Source: Kingdonia uniflora (taxonomy: Eukaryota; Streptophyta; Magnoliopsida; Ranunculales; Circaeasteraceae). From it: a stretch of 64,000 bases of DNA. The stretch lies in NCBI GenBank assembly GCA_014058105.1, contig JACGCM010001710.1, positions 558,001 to 622,000 of the forward strand. The letters run 5' to 3'. A program made the translations under genes and the position numbers. The notes beneath the pieces were generated by a model. The model ran no database searches and was not told where the DNA came from. It worked only from the letters and a program-made list of their open reading frames with translations. Each line of letters starts with the position of its first letter. Position 1 is the first letter of the stretch. This document shows positions 45,901 through 56,999 of this stretch, in pieces.

Positions 45901-48900
45901 CATTACAACTCAATAGCAGAACACCAATATAACAATGAAACCTTATAAATTCAATTTAACCAATTCAATGCAACCAATTTCCATTATAACCAATAAACCA
46001 ATCATCACAATTTCATAAAGAATACATACATAGAGATATAGAGAAATCAAAATACCTTGTCGAAGAGAGGTGGCGAGTGTTGTTGGTCCGGGGAGACACC
46101 TGTAATTTTGAGTAAGAGAGCAGAGCGAAACGCTGGAGAGAGACGCAAAGAGGCGTGGAGAGAGACGCAGAAAGAGATAGAGAGACACTGGAGAGGGACG
46201 CAGAGAGGCGTGGAAAGAGTTGGATAGAGGCGTAGAGAGAAAGGCAAAGAGAGGTGCTGAGGGAGATGAGAGATGCGCTGCACTCGTGGTATTTTTTTTG
46301 GTTTTGTTTAGTTGGGTTATGATTTTGCAAGTTTGGGGAGTTGGAGGTGGGTTTTCATTCGGCTTTTTTAAGTCATTTTGGGTAGAAAACCCCAAAATAC
46401 CCTCACTTAAACTGGTCTCGGGTGGGGAACGTCCAAAACCACAGTATAGGGGGAAAACGTGCAGTCAAAGCCAAGTTAGAAGTTTTGAGGTTAGAAGTGA
46501 GGCTAAACTTATAATCTAACTTCTAGTTTACAAAATTTCTGGAGATTCTTCTAACTTTTATAAAAAAAAAAAAGTCAAGGGTGAAGTTTTCAAAACATCT
46601 CACCTCTTCTCACCCGTGACAAAAAAAAACAGGGCCTTATGATCGTTCATGGGTTTAACCACATAGCTGGATGTGTTCTAAATTGTTTTTTTATTGTATA
46701 TTATATATTTTTAATTGTTTTAGAACATTAAAAGTAAAAATTTATTAATAAATTGATATATAACTTCGGATTGGACTAGGCACCATCCGAATCCAATCTG
46801 AAATTATTTCGGATGTTCCTTAATTAGACCAGATTGGATTCGGATTGGAAAAAATGTGTCTGATCAAATTTTTGGTGAAGGAGTTATTAGTTGTAACAAT
46901 CGCCTATAGCAATATGTGTCGTTGCCACTTTAGTCTCATTAGAGACATTAATATTAGCTCGCATAAGTTCTTGACACGTTCTGGGCCGTTTTAACTTGGA
47001 ATGTTTGGGGGTTTCTCATCTAGAAACATGTTAGTTTCAGGGGCCGGGATAGGAGTTTAGGTGACCAAGGCCAAGTCCCATAGTGGTGCCTTAGGTCTTG
47101 TTATGGCATTTTCTATTGTTTTTGTTTTTATCGTTGACAAGATCTTTTTTTGTGTGCGTGTGTGTGTGCAAAAGACTGATGATGGTAGTGGTTCTAAATG
47201 GGTCGGCCCTTGGGGAGTGTGAGGTGTGCGACCGCACAGGGCCTTACGAAAAAAAACCCTTGTTTGCCTAAAGCTTAGAAGAAAAGAATCACTTTTATAC
47301 ATACTGCATAAAATAGAGACTTTTGCTTGGTTGGTTAATGCCTTTTTGTTTTTACTGGGAGGTCAAGGGTTCAAGATCTATAAAAAACAAAAAACAATTA
47401 AGCCCCATTTTAATTTTTGCACAAGGATCGTTACTGAGGGATTGTGAGGAATGACGAGAGGTTGTGAGGGAGAAAGGCGAATTCGAGAGATTCGTGAAGG
47501 TGAAAGGCGAATTAGAGAAGGATTTGTTATGGAGAGAAAGTTCAGGGAGAAAAAGTGGGGTAGCAGACCGGCGGACACGACTTTGTGACATATTCTCATT
47601 TTGCATGTGCATTTGATAATTATACTTTGGTTATCTTCTTCATTTTTCCTTGCCAGCCAACAAGTGAATATAGATTTTTATTTTTACCATGTTCATGGGA
47701 AAAAGCTGGGGGTTTTCATCATAAATGCCTGCAATAATACTGTAGGTTGCTTCTATATTCTGCTTTATTTAGTTTTAACTGAAAAGGTTCATTAAACATA
47801 TGGCCAAATATGACATGGATATTGATATGGAGATCTTTTTAGAAAGTTCTATGAATATCCTAATTTTAATATTTATTATTGTTTATTTAGGAAGTTAATT
47901 TGTTTTAGTAGTATTTTTCTACAAGCACTAGGTTTCTTATTTTGATGAGTTTCATTTCTTTATAAAAAGCGAGGTCCTCTAGCTTTAATTCTTAGGTTGG
48001 TTTTAGTAGAAAGGGTTTCTAGGAGTTATGTAAAGTTTTGGGGAAAGCTATAAATCCCGGATCTTTAGATTTTAGTTTTAGTATTCCAAATATAATAATA
48101 AGAATGTTTTTCTAGTTTCACTTGAGCATGTGTTTATTAAACCCATCTATATCGAAACGATCTCTTGCTTCTGCGGATCGTTTGTATTAGATATGTTAAC
48201 TAGCTAGAAGATGTCCTCTCAAGGAATGGTTCGCGCATGGCTAATGTAACCACAAAATTCCGCCTAGTTCTCTAGAAAGAATTGAAGACACCGGAAATGT
48301 ATTTCCTAAATTATCATCGTTTTGAAATAAGAATCTCACAATCTATGAACATATTCCTTCTTCCTTCTTCCTTCATCATTATTATTATTTTACCTATATC
48401 TCTTTTAAGTTTACCATTATACTCCTACATGCATGATTACTTTTTATGATTAATAAGTACACTCTATTAGCCATCTTGAGGTGATGTGGAAATTGCCGTG
48501 TCTGACACATCGTACTCGTGTCGGACACCGACACACGTCCCCTGTCAATGTGGCATAACTCTTAAACTAGTTCACCCACCCTAATCTCCTACGTACTATG
48601 TAACATGGACACTCCATATTCCAAAAAAAATCTGTGTCCAAATGTGTCGGACACACCGACACTTGTGTCGACACTCCAACGGACACTTCTTGCTTAAATC
48701 ATAACCTTTTTGACATAGCTTTTAGAAAATTTTCAATTCTTATACATGTTATTCAACCATACTAACTAGTATTATTGTTTTTTGTTTGTTATTAGTCGTA
48801 AATTAATCCATAAGTTAATATAACCCATAAGTGTTGGGACTTGTTTGTTATTAGTCGTAAAAATATGTCGTAAATTAATTCATAAGTGTGTTAGATAGGT

Positions 48901-51900
48901 TAAGTAACGAACATAAGCATAGTAGAAAATAAGAAATAAATTTTTTACAGCCGTGTCCCCGTTTTTACATATTTTTGGGTCGCTGTGTCCGACACCCCGT
49001 ACCCGTGTCCGACACCGACACCCGTATCCGTGTCGTTGTTACCTAGCCTACGCACTAATAAAATTCTTAGCGTTTGTGGCAACTTAATCCTTGACGCAAG
49101 TCATTTTATAGGGACACAAATAATACTAGCTCTTGTATATCTACTAATTTCAACTATGAATAGGAATAATTAAGAAATAACATCTGATAAATTTGCATTT
49201 TCTGGTTTATTAATGATATTAGTTTTCACTTTTATCAAGTTGTGATTTGTTATTTTTAGTTCTGTATTCAACTGTTTTTCCTACTCCCTTATATAGAAAT
49301 ATTTGTGCCTAACACTTGATTTACATATTCTGGTCAGTACTATCTGGTTACTTCTTCAAATCTTATACCCTTAATCTTGCTTCTTTTGTATTGCTGTAAA
49401 CCTGGAGACTGTTGGAACACTAACGCTATCAAAGAAAAGGTTGCTCTCAAGGGTCAAGAGCATGTTGCTATGCCGCCCTCAGGTCAGTTTTCCTTGACTG
49501 ATAACATTTAGTTTCTTCCTATTAGTAAATCATTTCATTATTTGTTCTCGTATTTTATGTTTATTGCCTGCAATGCTTCCTGCAGCTTATTGAAAATATT
49601 GAGCAAGACGTTGGCATTACCAAACTCTACGCAACAGTTGATCTAGAAAAAGCTAGAGTGGGAAGGACCAGAATTATCTCAAATGAACCACACAACCCCC
49701 GTTGGTACGAGTCCTTCCACATATACTGTGCCCATATGGCTACTGATGTTATCTTCACGCTAAAAAATAATGATCCTATTGGGGCAACTTTAATTGGAAG
49801 AGCTTATTTGCCTGTTGAGCAAATTTTAAACGGGAATGAAGTCGATAGATGGCTCATGATCTTGGATGAGAACCATAATCCCGTACAAGGAGGTGCAAAG
49901 ATCCATGTGAAGCTACAATTTTCTGATGTTGCTCGAGATAGCACTTGGTTTCGTGGAATTGAAGTTACTAAATTCCCTGGAGTACCTTATACATTCTTTA
50001 AGCAGAGAGAGGGGTGCAAAGTCTCTCTTTATCAAGACGCACACATTGCGGACAACTTCAGGCCACAAATTCCTCTATTAGGAGGTAAGTATTATGAAAC
50101 TCAGAGATGTTGGGAAGATGTGTTTGATGCAATATCTAATGCGAGACACTTTATTTACATAACTGGGTGGTCTGTAAATACTGAGATCACCTTGGTGAGA
50201 GACCCAATGCGACAAAAGCCCGGAGGTGATATTACTCTTGGGAATTTGCTGAAGAAGAAAGCAAGTGAAGGGGTTAGGGTTCTTATGCTTATTTGGGATG
50301 ATAGAACCTCTGGGGGTCCATTCAAGGAGGATGGATTAATGGCGACTCATGATGAAGAAGCTGCAAATTATTTCAAGAATACTGATGTTCATTGTGTCTT
50401 ATGCCCACGTAATCCTGACAGTGGGAAGAGCTTCTTTCAGGGCTTTGAGGTTTCTGCAATGTTCACTCATCACCAGAAAACTGTGGTGGTGGATGCTGAG
50501 ATTATGCCTAGAGGAGGGTCTCTGAAGAGAAGAGTTGTAAGTTATGTTGGTGGTATCGATCTCTGTGATGGACGCTATGATACACCCTTTCATTCCCTCT
50601 TCAGGACTTTAGACACAACACACCATGATGATTTCCATCAGCCCAACTTCAAAGGTGCTTCAATCACTAAAGGTGGCCCAAGGGAGCCCTGGCATGACAT
50701 CCACTGCAAGCTCGAGGGGCCCATTGCTTGGGATGTTTTATACAACTTTGAACAACGATGGAGGAAGCAAGGTGGGAAGGACTTGCTTATTCATCTCGGA
50801 GAACTTGCAAATATCGTAGTCTCCCCTTCTCCTGTTACGTTTCAGGATGATCCTGAAACATGGAATGTTCAGTTGTTCCGGTCAATAGATGGTGGAGCAG
50901 CTTTTGGCTTCCCTGACACACCCGAGGATGCAGCTAAAGCAGGGCTTATTAGTGGGAAAGATAACACCATCGACCGCAGTATTCAGGACGCTTACATACA
51001 TGCAATCAGACGAGCGAAAAATTTCATTTACATTGAAAATCAGTATTTCCTGGGAAGTTCGTTTTGTTGGAAATCAGATAACATCAAGGTGGAGGATGTT
51101 GGTGCATTGCACCTTATTCCCAAAGAACTCTCGCTAAAAATTGTGAGCAAGATTGAAGCGGGGGAGCGATTTTTCGTCTACATCGTCGTTCCTATGTGGC
51201 CAGAGGGTCTTCCAGAGAGTGGGTCAGTTCAGGCGATATTAGATTGGCAAAAGAGGACTATGGAGATGATGTACACTGATATTGCTCTGGCTCTTCATGC
51301 TAAGGGTCTTCAGGCAAACCCTAAGGACTACTTGGCATTCTTCTGCCTCGGGAACCGGGAAGTAAAGACAAGTGGGGAGTACATTCCCTCGGCGCAACCA
51401 GAGCCCAATACAGATTATAGTAGAGCTCAACAAGCTCGTCGTTTCATGGTCTATGTTCATGCAAAGATGATGATAGGTAAGAGAGCAAGTGCCTAGGCCC
51501 TAAACTGTGATATAAATTTATTTTCATCTTAGTGCCATAATTCTTATTTTGACTGGCGGATTGGGGAATCTTGCAGTTGATGACGAATACATAATCATCG
51601 GGTCAGCAAACATTAACCAGAGATCAATGGATGGTGCAAGAGACTCGGAGATTGCGATGGGCGCCTACCAACCGCATCACGTAGCATCACAGCAACCTGC
51701 CAGAGGACAGATTCATGGATTTCGGATGTCACTATGGTATGAACACCTTGGCATTCTTGGCGAGTCCTTCCGTCAACCTGAGAGCATGGAATGTGTGTGC
51801 GAAGTAAACAAAATTGCTGAAAAATATTGGGAACTGTACTCGAGTGAGACACTGGAGTACGACCTGCCAGGTAATTTGCTCAGTTACCCTATCGGAGTGA

Positions 51901-52010
51901 CGTCTGACGGATCCGTGATACAGTTGCCAGGGGCGGAGTTTTTTCCTGACACTAAGGCCCGAGTCCTTGGTACCAAATCCGATTATCTCCCTCCAATCCT
52001 CACTACTTAA
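42879..52010 (+). CDS. PLDalpha: Phospholipase D alpha, second tandem copy
   Basis: Exons 42879-42986, 49586-51476 and 51577-52010 give 810 codons, the length of Arabidopsis PLDalpha1. Exon 1 (36 codons) and all intron phases equal those of the first copy, showing tandem duplication of the whole gene. A C2 domain starts [13 protein letters not shown]. The HKD motifs H332-Q-K-T-V-V-V-D339 and H661-A-K-M-M-I-V-D668 are intact; the second is split by the 100-bp intron 2 within Val667. The ERF triplet is kept; the other copy's SSFGW reads SSFCW. The reaction is the same as in the first copy. Intron 1 is 6.6 kb because of inserted elements, and a Mutator-like element lies 68 bp after the stop. The reading frame is clean, so it is probably functional unless transcription or splicing suffers. 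Confidence 0.95.
43160..43380. mobile_element. hAT-like element, left part, split by Harbinger 2
   Basis: TAGGGCTGTCAATGGATCGG starts a GGATCGGATTCGG-rich arm. Its counterpart with inverted GGATTGG/CCAATCC phrases resumes after the Harbinger insertion at 46637-46870. The far end is not preserved. Confidence 0.5.
43790..44113 (-). pseudogene. Harbinger 2 accessory ORF remnant
   Basis: An open stretch of 107 codons contains [20 protein letters not shown] and an acidic Glu/Val-rich end. By position it corresponds to the Myb/SANT-like accessory ORF of PIF/Harbinger elements, but the Myb helices themselves are not recognisable here. Function inferred from context only. Confidence 0.35.
44197..44637. 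repeat. 223-bp near-identical tandem duplication
   Basis: Unit 1 is 44197-44419 and unit 2 is 44420-44637, period 223 bp. One substitution was noticed (TTGTCCC against TTGTTCC). The duplication sits between the two ORFs of Harbinger 2 and must be recent. Confidence 0.9.
44651..45862 (-). pseudogene. Harbinger 2 transposase
   Basis: Reading leftwards: N-terminal helical part from 45862 ([19 protein letters not shown]), a second block (45352-45579, [18 protein letters not shown]), then [15 protein letters not shown] with the first Asp (about 45240-45285) and [28 protein letters not shown] and [17 protein letters not shown] with the Glu follow (about 44800-44860). The HHNHI-type end (CCIIHNHI) is complete. 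The block that should carry the second Asp (EGSA...) at about 45100-45140 is garbled by stops and a frame slip. It is therefore a broken DDE_Tnp_4 transposase. Confidence 0.75.
46637..46870. mobile_element. hAT-like element, right part
   Basis: Continuation of 43160-43380 after the Harbinger insertion, with ATCCGAATCCAATC and GATTGGATTCGGATTGG phrases. The terminal TGACAGCCCTA expected at the right end was not found. Confidence 0.45.
46871..48489 (+). other. PLD intron 1, middle part
   Basis: Intronic sequence without a recognised gene. It has a GT-rich run near 47151-47169 and a purine-rich GAGGGAGAAAGGCGAATT repeat pair at about 47467-47510. Short open stretches on both strands look fortuitous. 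Confidence 0.5.
48490..49040. repeat. Inverted repeat of GTGTCGGACAC phrases in PLD intron 1
   Basis: The outer parts (about 48497-48550 and 48950-49040) and a middle block (48630-48690) are built of GTGTCGGACACCGACAC-like palindromic phrases, the two ends inverted to each other. Probably a non-autonomous DNA transposon of unassigned superfamily. No target duplication was identified. Confidence 0.45.
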
Positions 52011-52078
52011 CGCCATTGTCTAAGTAAATAGTAATGTACACTTGAAATTATTTCTTTATGCAGTGCTATTACAGATTG
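52011..52078 (+). other. Start of the second PLD 3' UTR
   Basis: Sixty-eight bases lie between the stop codon and the Mutator-like element, ending in its left target duplication TACAGATTG (52070-52078). Native sequence resumes at 54275. No AATAAA is seen in this short part. Confidence 0.55.
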
Positions 52079-54265
52079 GGGGAAGGATTTAGAGACACTA
52101 AAAAACGAGATACTAAAGTCTCACTAAAAAGGAACCACACATCTCTAGAGATGAGCGGTCCTCATAATAGAGGAGGTGGAAAAGAAAAACCCAATTAATA
52201 TTAGGTGGAAATGAGTTGGTAGAGACTCACTCCCTCTCTCTCTTCACGTGGGCATATATTTTTCTCTTTCTCTCTCTCTCTTCTCTGCAGTTTCAAATTT
52301 AAAAACAGACCTCTCATTTCTCTTTCTTTTACTCAGATCTGGTTCTTTTGTTTCTCTCTCGGTCTAGAACAATGACGGATTTGATAATTTGAAATCTCTC
52401 TGTTACTCTTTCTCTCTCTTACAGAAACAATAGAAGAGATCATTCAAACTCTATTTCTCGCCATTAGAGATTAACTCATTGCTACCATTAGAGATGAACT
52501 GATTTTTGGATTTGTTTCTCTCTCCTCTCTTTCTCTCTTTTGGTTGTGTGTTTTTCTCTTAGTCCCGTTAGATTTTACTCAAGAAGTAGTAATTTTCAGT
52601 TCAAATGGGTTTGTTTTGTGGTTGATTTTACTCTCAATCAAGTCTTATATTCCCCTTTACTCTTTCTATATCTCTCTCATCGAAGACCGGTTATTGGTTA
52701 TAAACTCTTTTGAATTTTAGTGGTGAAATCAGATTTGAAGATGGGTTGTTTTCGAACCTTCGAACTATCGTCTTCTTCGATCAGTCTTTCAAACTACTGC
52801 AAAAGAACAATGTCGGGTTCGACAATTTACCCATCCATATATTGTCGATTTCGACAATACTTATGATCGACAATTTACCCCTTCATATATTGTTCGACCA
52901 TATATAATAATAACCCACTAAGGGCACATGCGTAAATGACTGAATCTTCTTAGTAATTTCTTAGACAAACAAGGGCACATGCGTCATTGACTTAATCTTA
53001 ATTTCTTAGACAAACAAGGGCACATGCGTCATTGACTGTGGGCTAGCTATCTTTAATAATTATTGTTGGTAATTATTGTGGAGTTGCTATATATTGTGGA
53101 TTTCGACAATTTACCCATCCATATATTATCGGGTTCAACAATTTGATTGATAATGAGCATCCAATATTATCCATATATTGTCGATTTCGACAATACTTAT
53201 GATCGACAATTTACCCATTCATATATTGTCGATTTCGACAATTTACCCATCAATATATTGTCGATTTCGACAATAATGTAAATCGGACCATATATAATAA
53301 TAACCCACCAAGGGCACATGGCGTCATTGATTGAACATAAGTCATTGACTGTGGACTAGCTATCTTTAACAATTATTGTCTAGAGTTGCTATTCATATAT
53401 TGTCGGGTTCGACAATTTCATTGATAATGAGCATCTAATATTGTTTTCGTAATAATGAACATCCAATATTGTTTTCGTTATTGTCGGATTCGACAATTTC
53501 ATTGATAATGAGCATCCAATATTATTTTCGTTATTGTCGGGATCGACAATTTTATTGTTAATGAGCATCCAATATTGTTTTCGTTATTGTCGGCTTCGAC
53601 AATTTCTTGATAACTAGCATCCAATATTATTTTCGTTATTGTCGGGTTCGACAATTTCATTGATAACTACTACCAATTTGTTAACCTACATAAATTCGTT
53701 TTCACTATAAAGAAGAAAGGTAATAACCGTAAAATAACAAAAAATTACTCTCCGGTGTTGTACTAGTTTCTTGAAGCCGACGAATTAGAGAGCCGAAAAC
53801 TAAAATCGTAATCGATCTATGAAGCCGACGAAACCAAGAAAAAAAACGAAACACACAAAAACCAAAACCGATCTATGAAGGCGGTGAATTGATAGGTGGA
53901 GAACGAGACTTCAAAATGTATAAATAGTTCTTCACTCTGACACAATGAGTTGTAGTCGTTCTTCTAGAGAAATCAATTTTTCTTTCTTCTCTAATGGCAG
54001 TCATAGAGAGAGAAAGAGATAGAGATAGAGAGAGAAAGAGAGTGAGACTGAGATAGTAAAAGTGTATTCTATAATTGAAAACAAAGCAATAATAGAGGGA
54101 GAACGACACATCATTAGAGAGAGAGAGAGTGGGACACATTATTTTCACCTCATTTTCCTATATAACAACTCCCAATTTTAGGAGTCACTCATCTCTATTA
54201 GATGAGTGGTTCCTATTGAGTGAGACTTTAGTGTCTCATTTTTTAGTGTCTCTAAATCCTCTCCC
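52079..54265. mobile_element. Mutator-like element (MULE), non-autonomous
   Basis: A 2187-bp element has long inverted ends (about 80 bp; 52079-52162 and 54180-54265) sharing GGATTTAGAGACACTAAAAA and TAAAGTCTCACT. A perfect 9-bp target duplication TACAGATTG (52070-52078 and 54266-54274) is the Mutator hallmark. No transposase is present. The interior holds pyrimidine-rich sequence (52230-52700) and an array of small hairpins. It sits directly in the 3' UTR of the second PLD gene. Confidence 0.88.
52800..53700. repeat. Hairpin repeat array inside the MULE
   Basis: At least a dozen copies of a small palindrome ATTGTCGnnnTCGACAAT recur with two kinds of spacer: ATTGATAATGAGCATCCAAT and GGGCACATGCGTCATTGACT. 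Loop triplets vary (ATT, GGT, GGA, GCT). Each copy can form a 7-bp-stem hairpin on either strand. Confidence 0.85.
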
Positions 54266-54274
54266 TACAGATTG

Positions 54275-55239
54275 ATGTTTATGAAAGAAAAATGTCTAAT
54301 TTTATCAGTCATTCTAATATTTCAGTGTAACTGTGAAACAAAAGATGTAAATAAACAGTATTTTAGTCTACAAACGGTTAACTATGTCGAGCAAATAAAA
54401 ACATGACTATTCTCTGCATGAACATATGTGATTAATATTTATTAGCAAATTGATGTTGTCAAACTAGTATGCATTGCATTTAAACCTGCACGCATGAATT
54501 TTTTTTTTCCATGATGTAACATATTTGTGTCTGTTATAATTTCTCCAGTAATGTGGCAAGATCTTCTTATGAACTACATATCGAGTTTGAATAGCATTTC
54601 CAACTCTAGTTCTACCACGGTTAAAACTATGGTCGAAAGCCTTTGTTCTCGCAGAAATATCTTGACAGTTTAGTCAGGTAAACTCAAAACATTTTGCTAC
54701 TACTATTAAGAGTCAAATAATATTTTACCAATGTTGCCAAATCATAAGTCGTAATTGTAAAATGGTATAAGCAACTCCACAAAGAAGAGTAATTGCTGAC
54801 AGTAACGAACTTTTGAGCCTAGTTGTACGCTTACACCTCCACCGATCTTAAGGTATAAATATCAGTAATACTTATTCTTCGTCTCTTTATATCTCTCTAT
54901 CTGTATGAGTCAAAAATAGTTGTTTATACAATGAGAAATTATGAGCTTTGTCTCTTTATATGTCCCTATCTTTATATCTCTCTATCACTTGTGGTAAAGC
55001 TTCACCCATTTCTGTTTAAATTAATAATTTTATATGAGAAATTATGACCTGAATGAAAAAAATATTATTTATATAAATATTTAAAAATCTCTTACCGGTT
55101 CAATATGCAATATTTCTCTCAACTAGACTAATTTTTTCTTTATTTAAAACAAATCTTGTAATTCCTACAACAAGTAATAAGTATGTAAATTAGCATAATG
55201 AAAGACATGAAAAAAAAGAAGATTTAATTATGAAAGCAA
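54275..55239. other. Former PLD 3' flank, nothing else recognised
   Basis: Sequence after the MULE target duplication begins with what should be the displaced PLD 3' UTR and continues as AT-rich DNA. No gene or RNA was recognised. Confidence 0.5.
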
Positions 55240-55850
55240 ATAAGAGATACATACTTGAATTACAATAAGACTTCGGGGTAAACAATGTTTATTTTACAAC
55301 GTGAAGCATTTGGAGGCAATAACGTTGTGATTATGTTTGCAGAAGTGCATCTCGACAATGCAACATACAGTTGTCCATGAGAGAATACCTCTGTTCGCAG
55401 ATCTATCACCACATATTTTACCGATTGTTCTTCTGATTTGTTAATTGTCATTGCATATGCTAATCGTAAAGGAATTGTCTCCGCGTCATTTCAAATGGCA
55501 TTTCGGTTGTTAATGGTGTTAAAGAAATCCTTGGAGACCAAATTCCCAGAATGTTCACCCATCAATATCTTAATTAGCCTCAATAATGCATATCCCACAT
55601 CGGACTACCATTAAGCGAGTTCCGTTAAAGAGTCTATCTTTTGGAGATAGATTTCGAAGTAACATTATTAAACATCCTACTTTGAGTTTTAGCTTGAATG
55701 GTGGCAAACCAGGAGGGTTGAGACAATTCAAGTATTCCCTGGGATAACGGTCATTATACGTACGATCTGAAGACTCATCTTCAGCAATTTTATCTGTCGT
55801 TAAATAAACAATTGGTTATCTCAGAAACATATTTAAAGTGTTATCATTAA
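55240..55850 (-). pseudogene. Helitron helicase C-terminal remnant
   Basis: On the minus strand from 55850 to 55250 lies the end of a Rep/Helicase protein of a Helitron. It shows [20 protein letters not shown], then [12 protein letters not shown] and FNGTRLMV. After stops and shifts come [11 protein letters not shown] (55440s) and [13 protein letters not shown] (about 55350-55390), the conserved final helicase motif. The family uses this PIF1-like helicase for rolling-circle transposition. Several stops make it dead. Helitron termini were not located. Confidence 0.8.
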
Positions 55851-56110
55851 TAGAGCTAACATCGTCGTTTCTTGAAGATAAAATGGTCATCTCAGTAAAT
55901 CTCTATCGTAACAAATATTCAAGTTTGAGTAAATGGAGAGTATTAAGTCTTGGACACTTGCCCAATTTTGAATTGTTGAAGGTAACTAAATAGTTTGTTC
56001 GGGGTTTCTTCTGATCTGTTACATTTTGAAATTAAAAAAGTTAAGTTAAGATATGATATTTTGATTAAATACGTGATAAATACTTGTAAAAAATTACCAG
56101 CATTATTACC

Positions 56111-56908
56111 TATAGTGGCTTATTCCGCATCTCAAGCTCATGCCTCATCTTCAGACTACATATGAACTTTCGGCCTCCAAAACAGAGCACGTGGCACAAT
56201 CAGAAATGAGACAGCACGAGTTTCTCAACCAACATCACCCATCCCTTACGATACTCGTGCTATTGGTTGAGAGCCATCTTGTAGTGGCTTATTTCATATC
56301 TCGGACTCAAGCTCCGTCCTCGAGCTCATCAACATATAAAAGTATAAAAGCTTATTACGTATCTCAGACTCAAGCTTCTTCCTCGATCACATCAGCATAC
56401 AGGAAGTGCTACTGAAGACATGATTAACTTTCCTCAGTTCGCAACGTCGCTTTCGACCTCCACAACAAACAGTCCGATTTACACAAGTGTACAATCATCA
56501 ATAGAGCCGTTGTACAATAATAGAGGTCAGAACATTACACTACCTGGTCAAGGAGTATCCTGCATATACTTTGTAACGTCCACCATTAAGAATATTAAAG
56601 GTCATCAAACGGTTATATTTTAAGACCTATAAGTAGAACCAGAGAACAACAAATGAAGGACAGGAAATTCTACACAGAAGAATCCTTACTCTAGCATTCC
56701 AGATATTTAGAGCGACCTTTGTAATAAGTTAATAATTTCAATAAGATCATCCTATCTTTTCAAAGCCCTTAAGAGAGGTCGTGGTTTTCAACCTATTCAA
56801 AGGTTTTCCACGCTAAATTATCTTGTTGATTGTTATTTACTGATTTTAGGCGCTCTAAACATTTTTGGTGTAAAGGCTAAGTTTGAATCCCAGAATTAAG
56901 CCATAACA
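56111..56908 (+). repeat. 5' LTR of Tat element 2
   Basis: The LTR is 798 bp. The start is set by similarity of TATAGTGGCTTATTCCGCAT to the sense-strand LTR head of element 1. Related heads recur at 56280 and about 56350, so the first part of U3 is triplicated. It ends CCATAACA. The open stretches within are chance. Confidence 0.7.
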
Positions 56909-56999
56909 TTTGGCGCCGTCTGTGGGAACCGAAGTTCTCAAACCCATCGTCTTAAAACACTGCTGATCATCTTCTTTCAGAATGTCACCGCCAGATTAG

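Larger units (their letters stand above)
43381..46636 (-). mobile_element. PIF/Harbinger transposon 2 in PLD intron 1
   Basis: A 3256-bp element begins GGCCATGTTTG and ends, inverted, GGCCCTGTTTT. Both ends share GGGTGAGAAGAGGTGAGA a little inside. The target duplication TTA (43378-43380 and 46637-46639) fits the superfamily exactly. It encodes a decayed transposase and a second ORF, both minus strand. It lies inside the first intron of the second PLD gene and inside an older hAT-like element. Confidence 0.9.

Noticed and set aside
45943..46395. Ser/Leu/Pro-rich minus-strand open stretches
   Set aside because: Arise from a GAGAGACGC-type purine repeat at the transposon end; no conserved features.
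52800..53700. CRISPR-like array of short repeats with spacers
   Set aside because: Spacers are themselves repeated and the genome is eukaryotic; this is an internal MULE repeat.
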